Shown one piece after another: positions 53,171 through 63,228 of a DNA stretch of 64,000 bases. Position numbers and translations under genes: made by a program. Source of the DNA: Methanobacterium aggregans (lineage in GTDB: Archaea; Methanobacteriota; Methanobacteria; Methanobacteriales; Methanobacteriaceae). The stretch's first letter is position 1. Every line of letters starts with the position of its first letter. The notes under the pieces are model-generated. The model did not search any database, was not told the DNA's origin, and saw only the letters and a list, made by a program, of their open reading frames with translations. Location: NCBI RefSeq assembly GCF_017874455.1, contig NZ_JAGGLN010000008.1, positions 15,300-79,299 on the forward strand, given 5' to 3'.

Positions 53171-54211
53171 TTAGGACATCCTTATTTTACCCTTAAATTT
53201 AGCGTAAACTGCGTAATCAACGTAGTTCTTGTTTGCAACAAGTTCCCCTACCTTTGGAGCTTTTTCTCTTACTTCTTCAATTCTGTCGTTGACAGTGATA
53301 CTGAATGCATCACTTCCAGCACCTGAACCGTATGAAACTGCCATCACCCTGTCACCTGGTTTGGCAATGTCCAGAACTGCTGCAAGGCCCAGTGGTGTTG
53401 CTCCAGAGTAGGTGTTACCTATGACTGGTGTTAAGAGTCCTGTTTTGTACTGTTCTTCGTTGAATCCCAGTTTTCTGGCTGCTCTGATGTAGAATTTTCC
53501 GTTGGGCTGGTGGAATATCACATGGTCGTAGTCAGAGGCTTCTGTTCCCATTTTATTGAAGAGGCCCTTTGCTCCTGATAGAACGTGTTTGAAGTAGGCT
53601 GGTTCTCCTGTGAACCTTCCACCGTGTTTAGGATAAGGTCTTCCCTCACGCCTGTAGAAGTCTGGTGTGTCTGTTGTGAAACTGTAGGTTCCTTCAAAGT
53701 CTGCAACAGTGTTTTCCTTTCCTATGATGTATGCTGCTCCACCTGCAGATGCTGTGTATTCAAGAGCATCCCCTGGAGCTCCCTGGGCTGTGTCTGCACC
53801 GATTGCAAGGCCGTACTCAACTATGCCTGAATCCACAAGTCCCATAGCTGCCTGCATTCCTGCTGTACCTGCTTTACATGCAAATTCCAGGTCTGCTGCA
53901 GTTAGTTCTGGCGTGGCTTCAATTGCCTCTGCAACGATTGTTGCGGTTGGTTTAACAGCGTAGGGATGTGATTCTGATCCAACGTAGACTGCTCCAATCT
54001 TTTTAGGGTCTATCATTGCCCTTTTAAGTGAGTTACGTGCTGCTTCCACAGATATTGTTGCTGTGTCTTCATCTGGAGCTGGCACTGATTTTTCGTTAAC
54101 AACGAGTCCTCTTGAAATTGCCTTGGGATCATCTCCCCAGACCTTTGCTATTTCTTCAACTTTTATCCTGTATGAAGGTATGTAAACTCCATATCCTACA
54201 ATTCCTGACAT
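53171..54211 (-). CDS. Hydroxymethylglutaryl-CoA synthase
   Basis: 346 residues; joins acetyl-CoA and acetoacetyl-CoA to HMG-CoA for isoprenoid synthesis. The active cysteine is in LEFACKAGTAGMQAAMGLV near residue 112, the histidine in HVIFHQPNGKFYIRAARKLG near residue 235, and GNTYSGATPLGLAAVLD follows. GGTGATATTAA precedes the ATG. First gene of an operon with the thiolase. Confidence 0.94.
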   Translation of the reverse strand: MSGIVGYGVYIPSYRIKVEEIAKVWGDDPKAISRGLVVNEKSVPAPDEDTATISVEAARNSLKRAMIDPKKIGAVYVGSESHPYAVKPTATIVAEAIEATPELTAADLEFACKAGTAGMQAAMGLVDSGIVEYGLAIGADTAQGAPGDALEYTASAGGAAYIIGKENTVADFEGTYSFTTDTPDFYRREGRPYPKHGGRFTGEPAYFKHVLSGAKGLFNKMGTEASDYDHVIFHQPNGKFYIRAARKLGFNEEQYKTGLLTPVIGNTYSGATPLGLAAVLDIAKPGDRVMAVSYGSGAGSDAFSITVNDRIEEVREKAPKVGELVANKNYVDYAVYAKFKGKIRMS

Positions 54212-54673
54212 TTAATATCACCGTTTGAAATGGTTTATACAATCAGTTGATTCTTTTTCAATCTCAAAAAAATTGATTCTTTTATAAATTATAAATAGTT
54301 ACTTTTTATAGATAGCTATTACTATTTATATTGATGTTGTTTTTTCAATTTAAAATTGTATCAATATCCAAATTTTGAATTTTTAAATTTGTTTTAATTG
54401 TATTTCCTATGTTGGCTCTTCTTAAAAATATAAATTGTGATCTGGAAGCCATATGAAATAAAAATTTCATAAAAGGGAACAATTAATTTATAAAATTCTA
54501 TAATTATTTTTTTTAAAGTTCTGAGTACATTTCACTTATCTTCGTATCTTTTAAAGAGGATAGAATTTAAATAAATATAAGTAATAAAACATTGTTAAAA
54601 GGGATTTATAAATCTTGTTATTACTTAATCATACACCTTGCAGGAGTTACATTTTAAAAAAGAAGGATTAAAA
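54212..54673. promoter_or_regulatory. Divergent promoter region of HMGS and 5-FCL genes
   Basis: About 460 nt. TTTATAATTTATAAAAG on the minus strand near 54280-54296 is a likely TATA element for HMG-CoA synthase. GATTTATAAATC near 54603 can serve the plus-strand gene. No coding region is evident between. Confidence 0.45.
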
Positions 54674-55282
54674 ATGGAGTTAAAAACTAAAGATGAAATG
54701 AGGAATGGGATATGGAAAATTTTAGGAAGTATGGAAGAATCCCAATCCCGGAAAAGGTTGTATGGAAGAATTCCGGACTTTCCAGGGTCTAAAAAGGCTG
54801 CAAAACTTCTCAGAAGCACCGATGAATGGAGTAATGCGAATGTGATATTTTCAAGCCCTGATACAGCCCAGAGCTTGGTTCGTGAATATGCACTTCTTGA
54901 TAAGAAGATATTACTAATGGCATCCCCTAACCTGGAGCATGGATACCTTCTCATTAACCCCAAAAGTGCAGAGGGGAATGAAAAAATAGCTTCAACCAAG
55001 GAGGGTGCATTTAAATTTGGTGAAGAAATTGAAGAATTTCCAAGGGTTGACATGGTTGTTGAAGGATCCGTAGCTGTTGATCTGGAGGGAGGTCGGCTTG
55101 GAAAGGGAAAAGGATACGGTGATAGGGAAATATCCCATCTTTTCAGTGAAAAAGCCATAGATAATATGACTCCAATTGTAACAACCGTCCATGAGGTTCA
55201 GATCGTTGATAAAGTTCCAGAGGAAGTTCATGACAGACAGATAAATATGGTGGTAACACCAGAAATGATCATTAGGATTTAA
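54674..55282 (+). CDS. 5-formyltetrahydrofolate cyclo-ligase-like protein
   Basis: About 202 residues of the 5-FCL family. RKRLYGRIPDFPGSKKAAKLL at the N-terminus, the central VDMVVEGSVAVDLEGGRLGKGKGYGDREI with the glycine-rich nucleotide loop, and TTVHEVQIVD match. In methanogens, which use tetrahydromethanopterin, its substrate may be a related pterin (inference). The ATG at 54674 has AAGGA upstream; a TTG twelve codons earlier is also open. Confidence 0.82.
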   Translation: MELKTKDEMRNGIWKILGSMEESQSRKRLYGRIPDFPGSKKAAKLLRSTDEWSNANVIFSSPDTAQSLVREYALLDKKILLMASPNLEHGYLLINPKSAEGNEKIASTKEGAFKFGEEIEEFPRVDMVVEGSVAVDLEGGRLGKGKGYGDREISHLFSEKAIDNMTPIVTTVHEVQIVDKVPEEVHDRQINMVVTPEMIIRI

Positions 55283-55390
55283 AATGAAGTTTAATGTAAA
55301 TTTAGAGTTCAAACTTCAAAATCAGTGCTAATACAAAGGATCCACATTTTTTTTAATAATATAAAAAAAAATTGATTTACCTGGAGCCCA

Positions 55391-55741
55391 TTAGAATTTC
55401 ACGATTAGTGAAAGAAACTGATCCCAATCAACTTTTTCTATAAATGAAAGGTTAACTTTACTCCGGAGGATTATTTCATTGAATTTATCCTGAAAATCCC
55501 CTTTTTTAAATGTTTCACCTGTTTTTAATTCTTCAACTTCAATTATAGAGTTTTTAAGTATATCCTCAGAATCTTCACTCTCTGTAAGATCGCCTACAAT
55601 GTCCAAGTCACATCTCAATGATTCATTAAATTCAATACCTCTGTAGTAAAATTCTTTAAGCATGTTCCGTTGAGATACGAATTTATAAAGGAGTATTAGA
55701 TATTCCTGAAGTTCCTGTAATTCATAGTGGTTTAATTCCAT
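55391..55741 (-). CDS. Hypothetical acidic helical protein
   Basis: 116 residues from the ATG at 55741 (MELNHYELQELQEYLILLYKF), which has GGAGAT upstream. An ATG 28 codons earlier lacks any ribosome binding site and lies within a local direct repeat (AATTCCATAGATTA twice, about 55816-55850). Helical, acidic, with a single cysteine; no family recognised. Follows the DUF2769 and ferritin-like genes on the same strand. Confidence 0.5.
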   Translation of the reverse strand: MELNHYELQELQEYLILLYKFVSQRNMLKEFYYRGIEFNESLRCDLDIVGDLTESEDSEDILKNSIIEVEELKTGETFKKGDFQDKFNEIILRSKVNLSFIEKVDWDQFLSLIVKF

Positions 55742-55908
55742 TTTTGATCTCCATAGATAGTTGAACCATTCATTATAAATAATTTGTAAATAGTGCTTTT
55801 CAGGCTTACTCAACCCTAATTCCATAGATTAAAAATAATTCCATAGATTACTTAAAAAATGTTGTTCAATTTAAAGAAAAATAATTTAAAAAAAGTTATT
55901 TTAATCCC

Positions 55909-56238
55909 CTATTCTCCACCTGTTATCACGTCCAGATCATGGAGTTTTTCCCTCTGTTCCATTTCATTGCCCTTTAAACAGTAGATGTTGAATATTTTAC
56001 CCACATCAAGTGACTGGGCAAGTTCACAGTTTGGACATTCACATCCCTTAAACTCAGTTATGCATTCCTGACTTTTACCAAGGACACAGTAAAGACCTTC
56101 CAGGGCATTTTTAGAACATTCATTGTAGGTTGAGCATGTTCCACAAATACACATGTCTTTTAAGTCTTTTATAGTCTGGTTACGGTCTTCTTCAGACATT
56201 TCAATTACTTCTTTAAGTTTGGCTTCAAACTTATCCAT
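55909..56238 (-). CDS. DUF2769 Cys-rich protein
   Basis: 109 residues with the DUF2769 pattern: CICGTCSTYNEC, LYCVLGKSQECI, then GCECPNCELA and YCLKGN, about eleven cysteines in all. Probably binds iron-sulfur or zinc. AAAGGAGG precedes the ATG. It follows the ferritin-like gene by 36 nt, which suggests a role in iron or oxidative stress (inference). Confidence 0.72.
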   Translation of the reverse strand: MDKFEAKLKEVIEMSEEDRNQTIKDLKDMCICGTCSTYNECSKNALEGLYCVLGKSQECITEFKGCECPNCELAQSLDVGKIFNIYCLKGNEMEQREKLHDLDVITGGE

Positions 56239-56274
56239 AAAAAAACCTCCTTTTAAAGGAATGTTTAACTCATA

Positions 56275-56685
56275 CTATTTTCCAATTCCCTCAAGCCTTT
56301 CCCGGAACTCCTTCCTGTGACGTTTTTCCTCATCCAGAATATGTTTCAAGACACCAACAACTTCTTCATCATCTATTATTTCAATTTGGTGGGTGTAAGT
56401 TTTTATTCCATCAGATTCAAGTTTTATCTGACGTTTCAACTGACTCTGGAGGTTTTCCTCCCCAAAATCAAGTTCCCTATGTTCCATTGTAGGTTTCCCA
56501 CCCCTTTTGGTTATGAGGTCTGCAAGCCACCACATGTGACGCATTTCATCAACTGCTATGGCCTCTGTCACCCTGCTTGGATCACATTCATCCATTAAAA
56601 AAGAGTTCTGAGTGTATATCATTGAAGCCTCAAGTTCCCTTACAAAATCTTCATTTAAAAGAGCTATGATCTGTTTTTTCTCCAA
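56275..56685 (-). CDS. Ferritin-like diiron protein
   Basis: About 136 residues, a four-helix ferritin/rubrerythrin-like domain. Ligands are visible as E in LNEDFVRELEASMIY, ExxH in AIAVDEMRHMWWLADL, E in IKLESDGIKTYTHQIE and ExxH in ILDEEKRHRKEF. It may store iron or reduce peroxide. A TTG at 56685 follows GGGGGGT with seven-base spacing; a GTG ten codons upstream is an alternative. Head of a minus-strand group with DUF2769. Confidence 0.8.
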   Translation of the reverse strand: MEKKQIIALLNEDFVRELEASMIYTQNSFLMDECDPSRVTEAIAVDEMRHMWWLADLITKRGGKPTMEHRELDFGEENLQSQLKRQIKLESDGIKTYTHQIEIIDDEEVVGVLKHILDEEKRHRKEFRERLEGIGK

Positions 56686-56836
56686 TTTTAAAACCCCCCA
56701 TTTTTTAGAGTTCACTCAAATTGAATTCAATACATATTTTTTTTGGGCAGTTGGGCTGCAACACATTCATGAACAGCATTTTATGATTATTTTTTTGTAA
56801 TTTCCAACTAATTTATTTATTGATTCATTGTGCTGG

Positions 56837-57247
56837 TCATTTGGAAAATTCAATTTCCTTCTTTTTTATGTAGGCAAGGCCCTGAAATATTGCAACCAGT
56901 TCCCCTGTATCATCCCTTATCTCAACTGTGTAGCTTCCAAGTTTGTGGTTTCTGGATATTTCCCTGGCCTCTGCAGTTAACGCACCACCCCTCGCTGCAT
57001 TCATGAAGGATACATCGGCATTTATTGCCACAGAAACCTTACCATGAGAGTTTGATGCAACTGCGAAGGTGAAATCTGCAAGTGTGAATATTGCCCCTCC
57101 ATGCACAGTTCCTATGCCATTGAAATGGTCATTACCTATCTCCATCCTGGATCTTGCATATCCCTCACCTGCTTCAAGAAGTTCTATACCCAGAAATTCT
57201 GCAAACCTGTCCCTTTTAAAAAATCGTTTTAAATCTTCGTCCAACAC
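56837..57247 (-). CDS. PaaI-type hotdog thioesterase
   Basis: About 136 residues of the hotdog thioesterase family. HFNGIGTVHGGAIFTLADFTFAVASNSHG is the PaaI active-site segment (the HGG with the following Asp). It hydrolyses acyl- or aryl-CoA esters. The start is uncertain: GTGs at 57256 and 57247 are in frame, and GTGAT lies four bases before the second. Confidence 0.82.
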   Translation of the reverse strand: MLDEDLKRFFKRDRFAEFLGIELLEAGEGYARSRMEIGNDHFNGIGTVHGGAIFTLADFTFAVASNSHGKVSVAINADVSFMNAARGGALTAEAREISRNHKLGSYTVEIRDDTGELVAIFQGLAYIKKKEIEFSK

Positions 57248-57490
57248 ATGAATCACATCAATTATCTTATTTTAATAGATTTAGTACAATTGTTTAACCT
57301 TCTTTTATAAAATAATTTTTAAATTCTTTTTATTTTTTAAATAATTTCTTATTAAATAGGATATATTATTAAAATTCTTAAAAAATTCTTAAAAAAATTT
57401 ACTTAAAATATTTGGATGTTTTAATATTTAATTTTTAATTTAATATGGAATTTTAACGTTTAAATGGATCATATGTGACCTTAATTTTAT

Positions 57491-57991
57491 TTAAAGACCG
57501 CAGAATCTTCTTCCCCTTTTTTCAAGGTATCTTTGATGGTACTCCTCAGCTGTCCAAAATTTCTCTGCAGGCAGGATCTGGGTTACTACAGGATTCCTGT
57601 AACGACCGGAACTTTCTAATTCTTTCTTTGAATTTATTGCAGCTTCCTTCTGCTCTGGGTTGTGATAAAATATCACAGAACGGTACTGTTCACCTACATC
57701 AGGGCCCTGACGGTTGAGTGTTGTGGGGTCGTGGGTTTTCCAGAAAACATCAAGAAGCTCAGGGTATGAGATGAGCTCGGGGTTGTAGATAACTTCAACT
57801 GATTCAGCATGACCTGTTTGTCCTGAACAAACATCATTGTATGTGGGTTTTTCAAATTCACCACCAGTATAACCAACTTCAGTATCAACCACACCTTCAA
57901 TCTGTCTGAATGTCTGTTCAACTCCCCAAAAACATCCTGCTGCAAAGGTTGCCCTCTGAAATTTACCTTCTCCAAGTTTTTCATCTGTCAT
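57491..57991 (-). CDS. msrA: Peptide methionine (S)-S-oxide reductase MsrA
   Basis: About 166 residues; repairs oxidised methionine in proteins. The active cysteine is in TFAAGCFWGVEQTF near residue 17, with VGYTGG and SGQTGHAESVEVIYNP following, and DVGEQYRSVIFYHN. The resolving cysteine may be the RRFCGL at the C-terminus. The ATG at 57991 has AAGGTG upstream. Confidence 0.93.
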   Translation of the reverse strand: MTDEKLGEGKFQRATFAAGCFWGVEQTFRQIEGVVDTEVGYTGGEFEKPTYNDVCSGQTGHAESVEVIYNPELISYPELLDVFWKTHDPTTLNRQGPDVGEQYRSVIFYHNPEQKEAAINSKKELESSGRYRNPVVTQILPAEKFWTAEEYHQRYLEKRGRRFCGL

Positions 57992-58018
57992 AACAAACAC
58001 CTTTTACTTAAAACCATA

Positions 58019-59422
58019 TCAAGAACTGTGATTTGCTGTAAGTTTACTCTTACGTTTTCCATAGAAGTAATAAACAGTTAATCCAATTGAAAGCCATACT
58101 ACAAATCTGAGGTGGGTTACAGTTGGAAGCTGTGTTATTAAAAATATGCAGAATACTATTGCAGCTGCAGGTACCACAGGTACAAGGGGGCACTTAAATG
58201 GCCGTTCAATATCAGGCCTCTGCCTTCTTAAAACTATAACTGCAGCTGAAACTAGGGTAAATGCTGCAAGGGTTCCTATGTTCACGAGCTCAACTATGTC
58301 GTTCAGTGGTAGAAATGCCGCAAGCACTGATGCCACCACACCTACAAGTATTATGCCATTTATGGGTGTTTTAAAGTTTTTATGAACTTTAGAGAATCTT
58401 TCAGGTAGCAATCCATCCCGTGACATTGCGAAGAATATTCTAGTCTGTCCGAACATGTTAACAAGGAGTACAGATGTTATACCGCAGAGTGCACCTACCG
58501 ATACTATTATATCTGCCCAGTGTATTCCCACCCGTCCAAGTGCGTATGCCACAGGAGCAGCAGTTGTTTTGAAGTCAAGGTATGGGACCATTCCATTTAA
58601 AACAGCTGCAACTGCGATGTACAACATTGAACTGATTATAAGTGAACCTACAATTGCTATTGGAATAGTTCTCTGGGGTTTTTTAACCTCTTCAGCTGCA
58701 GTTGTGATTGCATCAAAACCAATGTAAGCGAAGAATATTATTGCAGCACCCTTGAACACTCCACTCCAACCGTAGGGCATGAATGGATGGTAGTTGGCAG
58801 GGTTTATGTAGTTCACTCCTATCATTAGGAAGATGAGTATAACTGCAACTTTTACTGTGACGATCACTGCATTGAAGTTTGAACTTTCCCTGGCACCCCT
58901 CACAAGCAGTCCTGTTATTACTGCTATGATCAAAACAGCGGGGAGGTTTATAATTCCCCCATTAATTCCAATGGGATTTATTAAAGAGGAAGGAAGGGTT
59001 AATCCCAGTTTCATGAATATGTTGACTAAGTAACTGGACCACCCAACTGACACGGCTGCAACTATAACCAGGTATTCAAGTATAAGATCCCAGCCAATGA
59101 TCCATGCCCATATCTCACCTAAGGTCACGTAGCTGTAGGTGTAGGCACTTCCTGCAACTGGAACCATGGTTGCAAATTCAGCGTAGCATAGTGCTGTGAA
59201 AAGGCATGCTGCACCTGCTATCATGAAGGACAGGATAAGTGCAGGGCCAGAATAATTTGCAGATGCTATGCCCGTTAATATGAATATTCCCGCACCTATG
59301 ATAGCACCTATTCCCATTAAAAGCAGACCTCCAGATCCAAGTACTCTTTTAAGGCCTTGGTCACCAGAACTTGCATCTAAAAGACTGCTTATGGGTTTTT
59401 TCCAGAATATCTTCCGAGTCAT
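58019..59422 (-). CDS. Amino acid permease (APC, CAT-like)
   Basis: 467 residues with about 12 predicted membrane helices; imports amino acids. GAIIGAGIFILTGIAS in helix 1 is the APC substrate/backbone motif, and YIGFDAITTAAEEVKKPQRTIPIAI in helix 6 is characteristic of the cationic amino acid transporter group. AAGGGGAGT precedes the ATG. Between msrA and a sensor kinase on the same strand. Confidence 0.9.
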   Translation of the reverse strand: MTRKIFWKKPISSLLDASSGDQGLKRVLGSGGLLLMGIGAIIGAGIFILTGIASANYSGPALILSFMIAGAACLFTALCYAEFATMVPVAGSAYTYSYVTLGEIWAWIIGWDLILEYLVIVAAVSVGWSSYLVNIFMKLGLTLPSSLINPIGINGGIINLPAVLIIAVITGLLVRGARESSNFNAVIVTVKVAVILIFLMIGVNYINPANYHPFMPYGWSGVFKGAAIIFFAYIGFDAITTAAEEVKKPQRTIPIAIVGSLIISSMLYIAVAAVLNGMVPYLDFKTTAAPVAYALGRVGIHWADIIVSVGALCGITSVLLVNMFGQTRIFFAMSRDGLLPERFSKVHKNFKTPINGIILVGVVASVLAAFLPLNDIVELVNIGTLAAFTLVSAAVIVLRRQRPDIERPFKCPLVPVVPAAAIVFCIFLITQLPTVTHLRFVVWLSIGLTVYYFYGKRKSKLTANHSS

Positions 59423-59530
59423 ACTCCCCTTACCTTAAGTAATGCCTGAACCTTCAGTGGGTGCTCTGCACAGATAATTTGAATTAAAAAGTATCTATAG
59501 AAAAAATGGATCCCATTAGAAGTATTTTTA

Positions 59531-61294
59531 TCAAGGGTTACATTCATCTTCATCTGATTTAGGGAAAGATACTGTAAATACAGTTCCTTTGGTTCTATCA
59601 AGTTCAATTTTACCATCTAATTGCATCACCAAACTGTTCACAAGCTTTAAACCCAGTGATTTTGTGTTTTTAAAGTCTATATCTTCAGGAAACCCGATTC
59701 CATTATCTGCAACTTTCAGAAACACAGTATCATTATTTTTGTAGAGTTCAACTGTAACTTCGCCCATTTTTTCATCTGGAAATGCATGTTTGAAAGTGTT
59801 TGTAACCAGTTCATTTATAATCAAGCCACATGGAATTGCTGTTTCCACATCAAAAAGAACAGGTTCCATTTTTTTCTTAATATTATCAGGGTTTATCCTG
59901 TGATTGTAGGAGAGACTGTCTACTAAATCTGACATGTACTGTTTAAAATCTATTTTTGACATGCTTTCAGATTTGTAGAGTTTTTCATGAACCATGGCCA
60001 TGGATCTAATGCGGTTCTGACTTTCCTGAAAGAGTGTTCTTATCTTATCATCCTGGAGGTAATTGGACTGAAGGTTCAGAAGACTTGAGATGATCTGCAT
60101 GTTGTTTTTAACACGGTGATGAACCTCCTTCAAGAGCAAATCCTTCTCTTTGATGGAATTTTTAAGTTCATTTTCAGTATCTTTCAACTTCGTGATGTTC
60201 ATGAGGGAGAACAAACTTTTACTTGTTCCAGGTACCACTGAAACAGTTAGGAAAATATTTTTAACATGGTTATCCCTATCAACCAATTCAAATTCATAGC
60301 TCTTTGGAACTGAACCTTGATCTGCAAGCCGTAATCTGCGATACTCCTTCATAAGATCTATGTCTTTATCTGAAACGAACTGTTGCCAAGTCATTTTGCA
60401 CTCAACTTCATCCCTGGAGTAACCACAGAGCTTTTCAAAGGCACTGTTTACAAGGGAAATTCTGTCATCTTCCTCAACTATGATGGTTGCAGCACCCCTA
60501 TTCTCAAATATTGCTTTGTAATAATTTTTAGATTCTTTAAGAGCTTTTTCTATTTTTAACTGTTCTGTTATATCCTGGAATATACAGTGAGTTTGTTTGA
60601 AGTTTCCATCTTTATCATAGCTGATCCTTCCTGTGAATGAAACATTCAATCTGGATCCATCTCTGCATAACATCACAAATGTTACTCCAGAAATTTTTCC
60701 TGCTGCCTTGAAACGTGGAAAGTTAGTTCTAAAGTGTTCCCTGGATTCTGGTGTTAGAAAATCTCCAAACCAGTGACCTAAAACCTCCTCACGATCATAC
60801 CCTAACTTCTCAAGCCATTCCAGGTTAACTTCTATTATAAATCCTTCCTGATTCAGGGATTGATATGCAAGGGGTGCCTCCCTGTATAATGTTTTGAATC
60901 TTTTCTCCTTTTTTCTGAGTTTTTTTTCTATTTTAGAGGTATGAATGGCCATTTCCACGGAACATCGGACTTCATTTAAATCCAGTGTTCTCAAGGGGTA
61001 CAGGTAATTGTCTCTAAAGTTCTGGAAAGGTTTCTCATATTCTGGATTTAAAACAGTTATCACGGGGATTTTCAAGGTTTTAAGCAGTTCAACTGTTTCA
61101 AGATAAAGAGAATCTTCTTCTGGAGGATTTTCAATGAAAATTAGATCCGAATGAGATTCCATGGCTTTGTTGAGGGCTTCCTTCCCAAAACTGGATCCGT
61201 AAATGGTTTCATAACCTAAAGACTCTAAAACATGCCAAAGCTTAATTAAAAGGGGCTTTTCTTTGAAAACCAGCAGTATTCTTTCTTTGACCAT
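59531..61294 (-). CDS. PAS-domain sensor histidine kinase with receiver-like N-terminus
   Basis: 587 residues. Residues 1-115 have a receiver-like fold but the phospho-accepting aspartate position reads LIFIENPP, so it is probably inactive. Two PAS domains follow (about 130-245 and 255-370). The kinase core is of the HisKA_2/HWE-like type: KEVHHRVKNNMQIISSLLNL near residue 390 has the histidine, and INELVTNTFKHAFP with VADNGIGFPEDI are the ATP boxes. No membrane segments, so it senses a cytoplasmic signal. No response regulator is adjacent. Confidence 0.9.
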   Translation of the reverse strand: MVKERILLVFKEKPLLIKLWHVLESLGYETIYGSSFGKEALNKAMESHSDLIFIENPPEEDSLYLETVELLKTLKIPVITVLNPEYEKPFQNFRDNYLYPLRTLDLNEVRCSVEMAIHTSKIEKKLRKKEKRFKTLYREAPLAYQSLNQEGFIIEVNLEWLEKLGYDREEVLGHWFGDFLTPESREHFRTNFPRFKAAGKISGVTFVMLCRDGSRLNVSFTGRISYDKDGNFKQTHCIFQDITEQLKIEKALKESKNYYKAIFENRGAATIIVEEDDRISLVNSAFEKLCGYSRDEVECKMTWQQFVSDKDIDLMKEYRRLRLADQGSVPKSYEFELVDRDNHVKNIFLTVSVVPGTSKSLFSLMNITKLKDTENELKNSIKEKDLLLKEVHHRVKNNMQIISSLLNLQSNYLQDDKIRTLFQESQNRIRSMAMVHEKLYKSESMSKIDFKQYMSDLVDSLSYNHRINPDNIKKKMEPVLFDVETAIPCGLIINELVTNTFKHAFPDEKMGEVTVELYKNNDTVFLKVADNGIGFPEDIDFKNTKSLGLKLVNSLVMQLDGKIELDRTKGTVFTVSFPKSDEDECNP

Positions 61295-61506
61295 TTTAAA
61301 ACCTTCAAATAAAGATTAAATAATTTTTTTCATTAATTATATGTTTTCCAATCCTCAGTTTTCTTAATATAATCTTTGAACTTATTAAAATATAAAAATT
61401 TGCTTCTAATGTGAATATAATCACACAACATGAAAAATATCTTGAAGATGATCACCCTATCCAGTGGATAATAATTTTAGCCATGAAAGAGATATAAAAC
61501 TCTTTA

Positions 61507-63228
61507 ATGAAGAACAGAACTGTTGCCGAGATATTGAATAAAACTGCAGATCTTCTGGAAATGGATGGCACCAATTTCCGGACAAAAGCCTACAGAAGAG
61601 CTGCACATACAGTTGAATTCCTTCCAGAGGATATAAAATCTGTCAAAGATGAGGGAAAGCTTGAAGAACTTCCTGGAATTGGAAAAAACATAGCCAAAAA
61701 GATTGAGGAAATAATAGATACTGGTGGTCTGGAGTACTACGAAGATCTTAAAGCCATGTTTCCAGTTGATTTTGAGGAACTCATGTCTGTTGAGGGAGTT
61801 GGTCCGAAAAAAATAAAACTTTTTTATGACACCTTGGGTGTTAGAAACCTGAAAGATCTTGAAGATGCCGCCAGAAGGCATAAAATTCGAAGATTGAAGG
61901 GCATGGGGCCAAAAACTGAACTTCTTATTTTAAAAAATATCCAGTTTGCAAGGACAGATACCGGACGAAAACTCCTGGGCCAAATACTGCCCCTTGGAAA
62001 ATCTCTTAAAGAAAAAATTAATGGATTGGACACTGTTTTCAAGGTTGAGATTGCAGGATCCATCCGAAGAAGAAAAGAAACAGTGGGAGATATAGATCTG
62101 CTAGTTGTAGCAGATGATAGTATGGATGTTATGGATAAATTCACTGAAATGAGGGGTGTTGAAGAGATAATATCTAAAGGTCCTCTGAAGTCTACTGTGA
62201 GACTTGAAGATGGTTTTGAAGTTGATCTCAGAGTTTTCAGGGAAGAATCCTTTGGATCTGCCCTTGTTTATTTTACAGGTTCCAAGGAAACCAATGTGGA
62301 ACTTCGAAAAATTGCGATTTCAAAGGGACTTAAACTCAATGAATATGGGGTTTACAGGGATGAAACCATGATTGCAGGGAAAACTGAGGAGGAAGTTTTC
62401 AGGGCATTGGGTATGGACTGTCCTGAACCTGAACTTCGTGAGAACCAGGGTGAAGTAGAAGCTGCACTTACAGGGAAACTTCCAGATCTTGTGGACTACC
62501 ATGGGATCAAAGGAGACCTGCATCTGCACACAAATTGGAGTGATGGAAACTCTAAAATTGATGAAATGGTATTAAAATCTGTGGGTATGGGTTATGAGTA
62601 CATGGCTGTAACAGACCATTTCAGGAGTATCTGGATTGATAATGGGGTGGATGAAAAGGATTTAAAAAAACAGTTACTGGAACTAAAAGCCATAAACCGG
62701 GAACTTGAAGACACTGGGGTGGATATGTGTGTTTTCAGTGGTGTTGAGGTTGATATTGATGATAAGGGAAATCTAAACCTTGACAGGGAAGTTCTTGAAG
62801 AGATGGATATTGTTGTGGCTGCCCTTCACTCTGGTTTAAGACAGGATAAAAATGAATTAACAGATAGAATTGTGAATGCCATGTACAATGAATATGTTGA
62901 CATAATAGCCCATCCCACAGGACGTAAGATCCTTGAAAAAACTGGTTACAAGCTGGAATTTGAAAGGATAGTTCAAGCATCCCTTGATACAAACACATTT
63001 CTTGAGGTGAACTCAGATCCAGACAGGCTGGATTTGAATGATGTCATGATCAGGGAGGCCATTGCCCAGGGATGTAAACTTGTGATAAACAGCAACTCCC
63101 ACAGTTTGGAAGAGATGGATCATATGGAATTAGGAGTGGCCACTGCAAGGCAAGGCTGGGCAGAATCAAAGGATATTACCAATACCTTACCCTTAAAAAC
63201 TTTTAAAAAAATGTTAAATTTGAATTGA
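61507..63228 (+). CDS. polX: DNA polymerase/3'-5' exonuclease PolX
   Basis: 573 residues; family X repair polymerase with a C-terminal PHP nuclease. Helix-hairpin-helix motifs LEELPGIGKNIAKKI and VEGVGPKKIKL, then the catalytic GSIRRRKETVGDIDLLV (DxD) near residue 190. The PHP domain starts at GDLHLHTNWSDG near residue 340, with TDH, ALHSG, DIIAHPTG and NSNSH carrying metal ligands. It fills short gaps in base-excision repair. Monocistronic. Confidence 0.93.
   Translation: MKNRTVAEILNKTADLLEMDGTNFRTKAYRRAAHTVEFLPEDIKSVKDEGKLEELPGIGKNIAKKIEEIIDTGGLEYYEDLKAMFPVDFEELMSVEGVGPKKIKLFYDTLGVRNLKDLEDAARRHKIRRLKGMGPKTELLILKNIQFARTDTGRKLLGQILPLGKSLKEKINGLDTVFKVEIAGSIRRRKETVGDIDLLVVADDSMDVMDKFTEMRGVEEIISKGPLKSTVRLEDGFEVDLRVFREESFGSALVYFTGSKETNVELRKIAISKGLKLNEYGVYRDETMIAGKTEEEVFRALGMDCPEPELRENQGEVEAALTGKLPDLVDYHGIKGDLHLHTNWSDGNSKIDEMVLKSVGMGYEYMAVTDHFRSIWIDNGVDEKDLKKQLLELKAINRELEDTGVDMCVFSGVEVDIDDKGNLNLDREVLEEMDIVVAALHSGLRQDKNELTDRIVNAMYNEYVDIIAHPTGRKILEKTGYKLEFERIVQASLDTNTFLEVNSDPDRLDLNDVMIREAIAQGCKLVINSNSHSLEEMDHMELGVATARQGWAESKDITNTLPLKTFKKMLNLN

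Noticed and set aside
53709..53963. Open frames opposite HMG-CoA synthase
   Set aside because: They mirror codon structure of the real gene on the other strand and have no ribosome binding site or family pattern.
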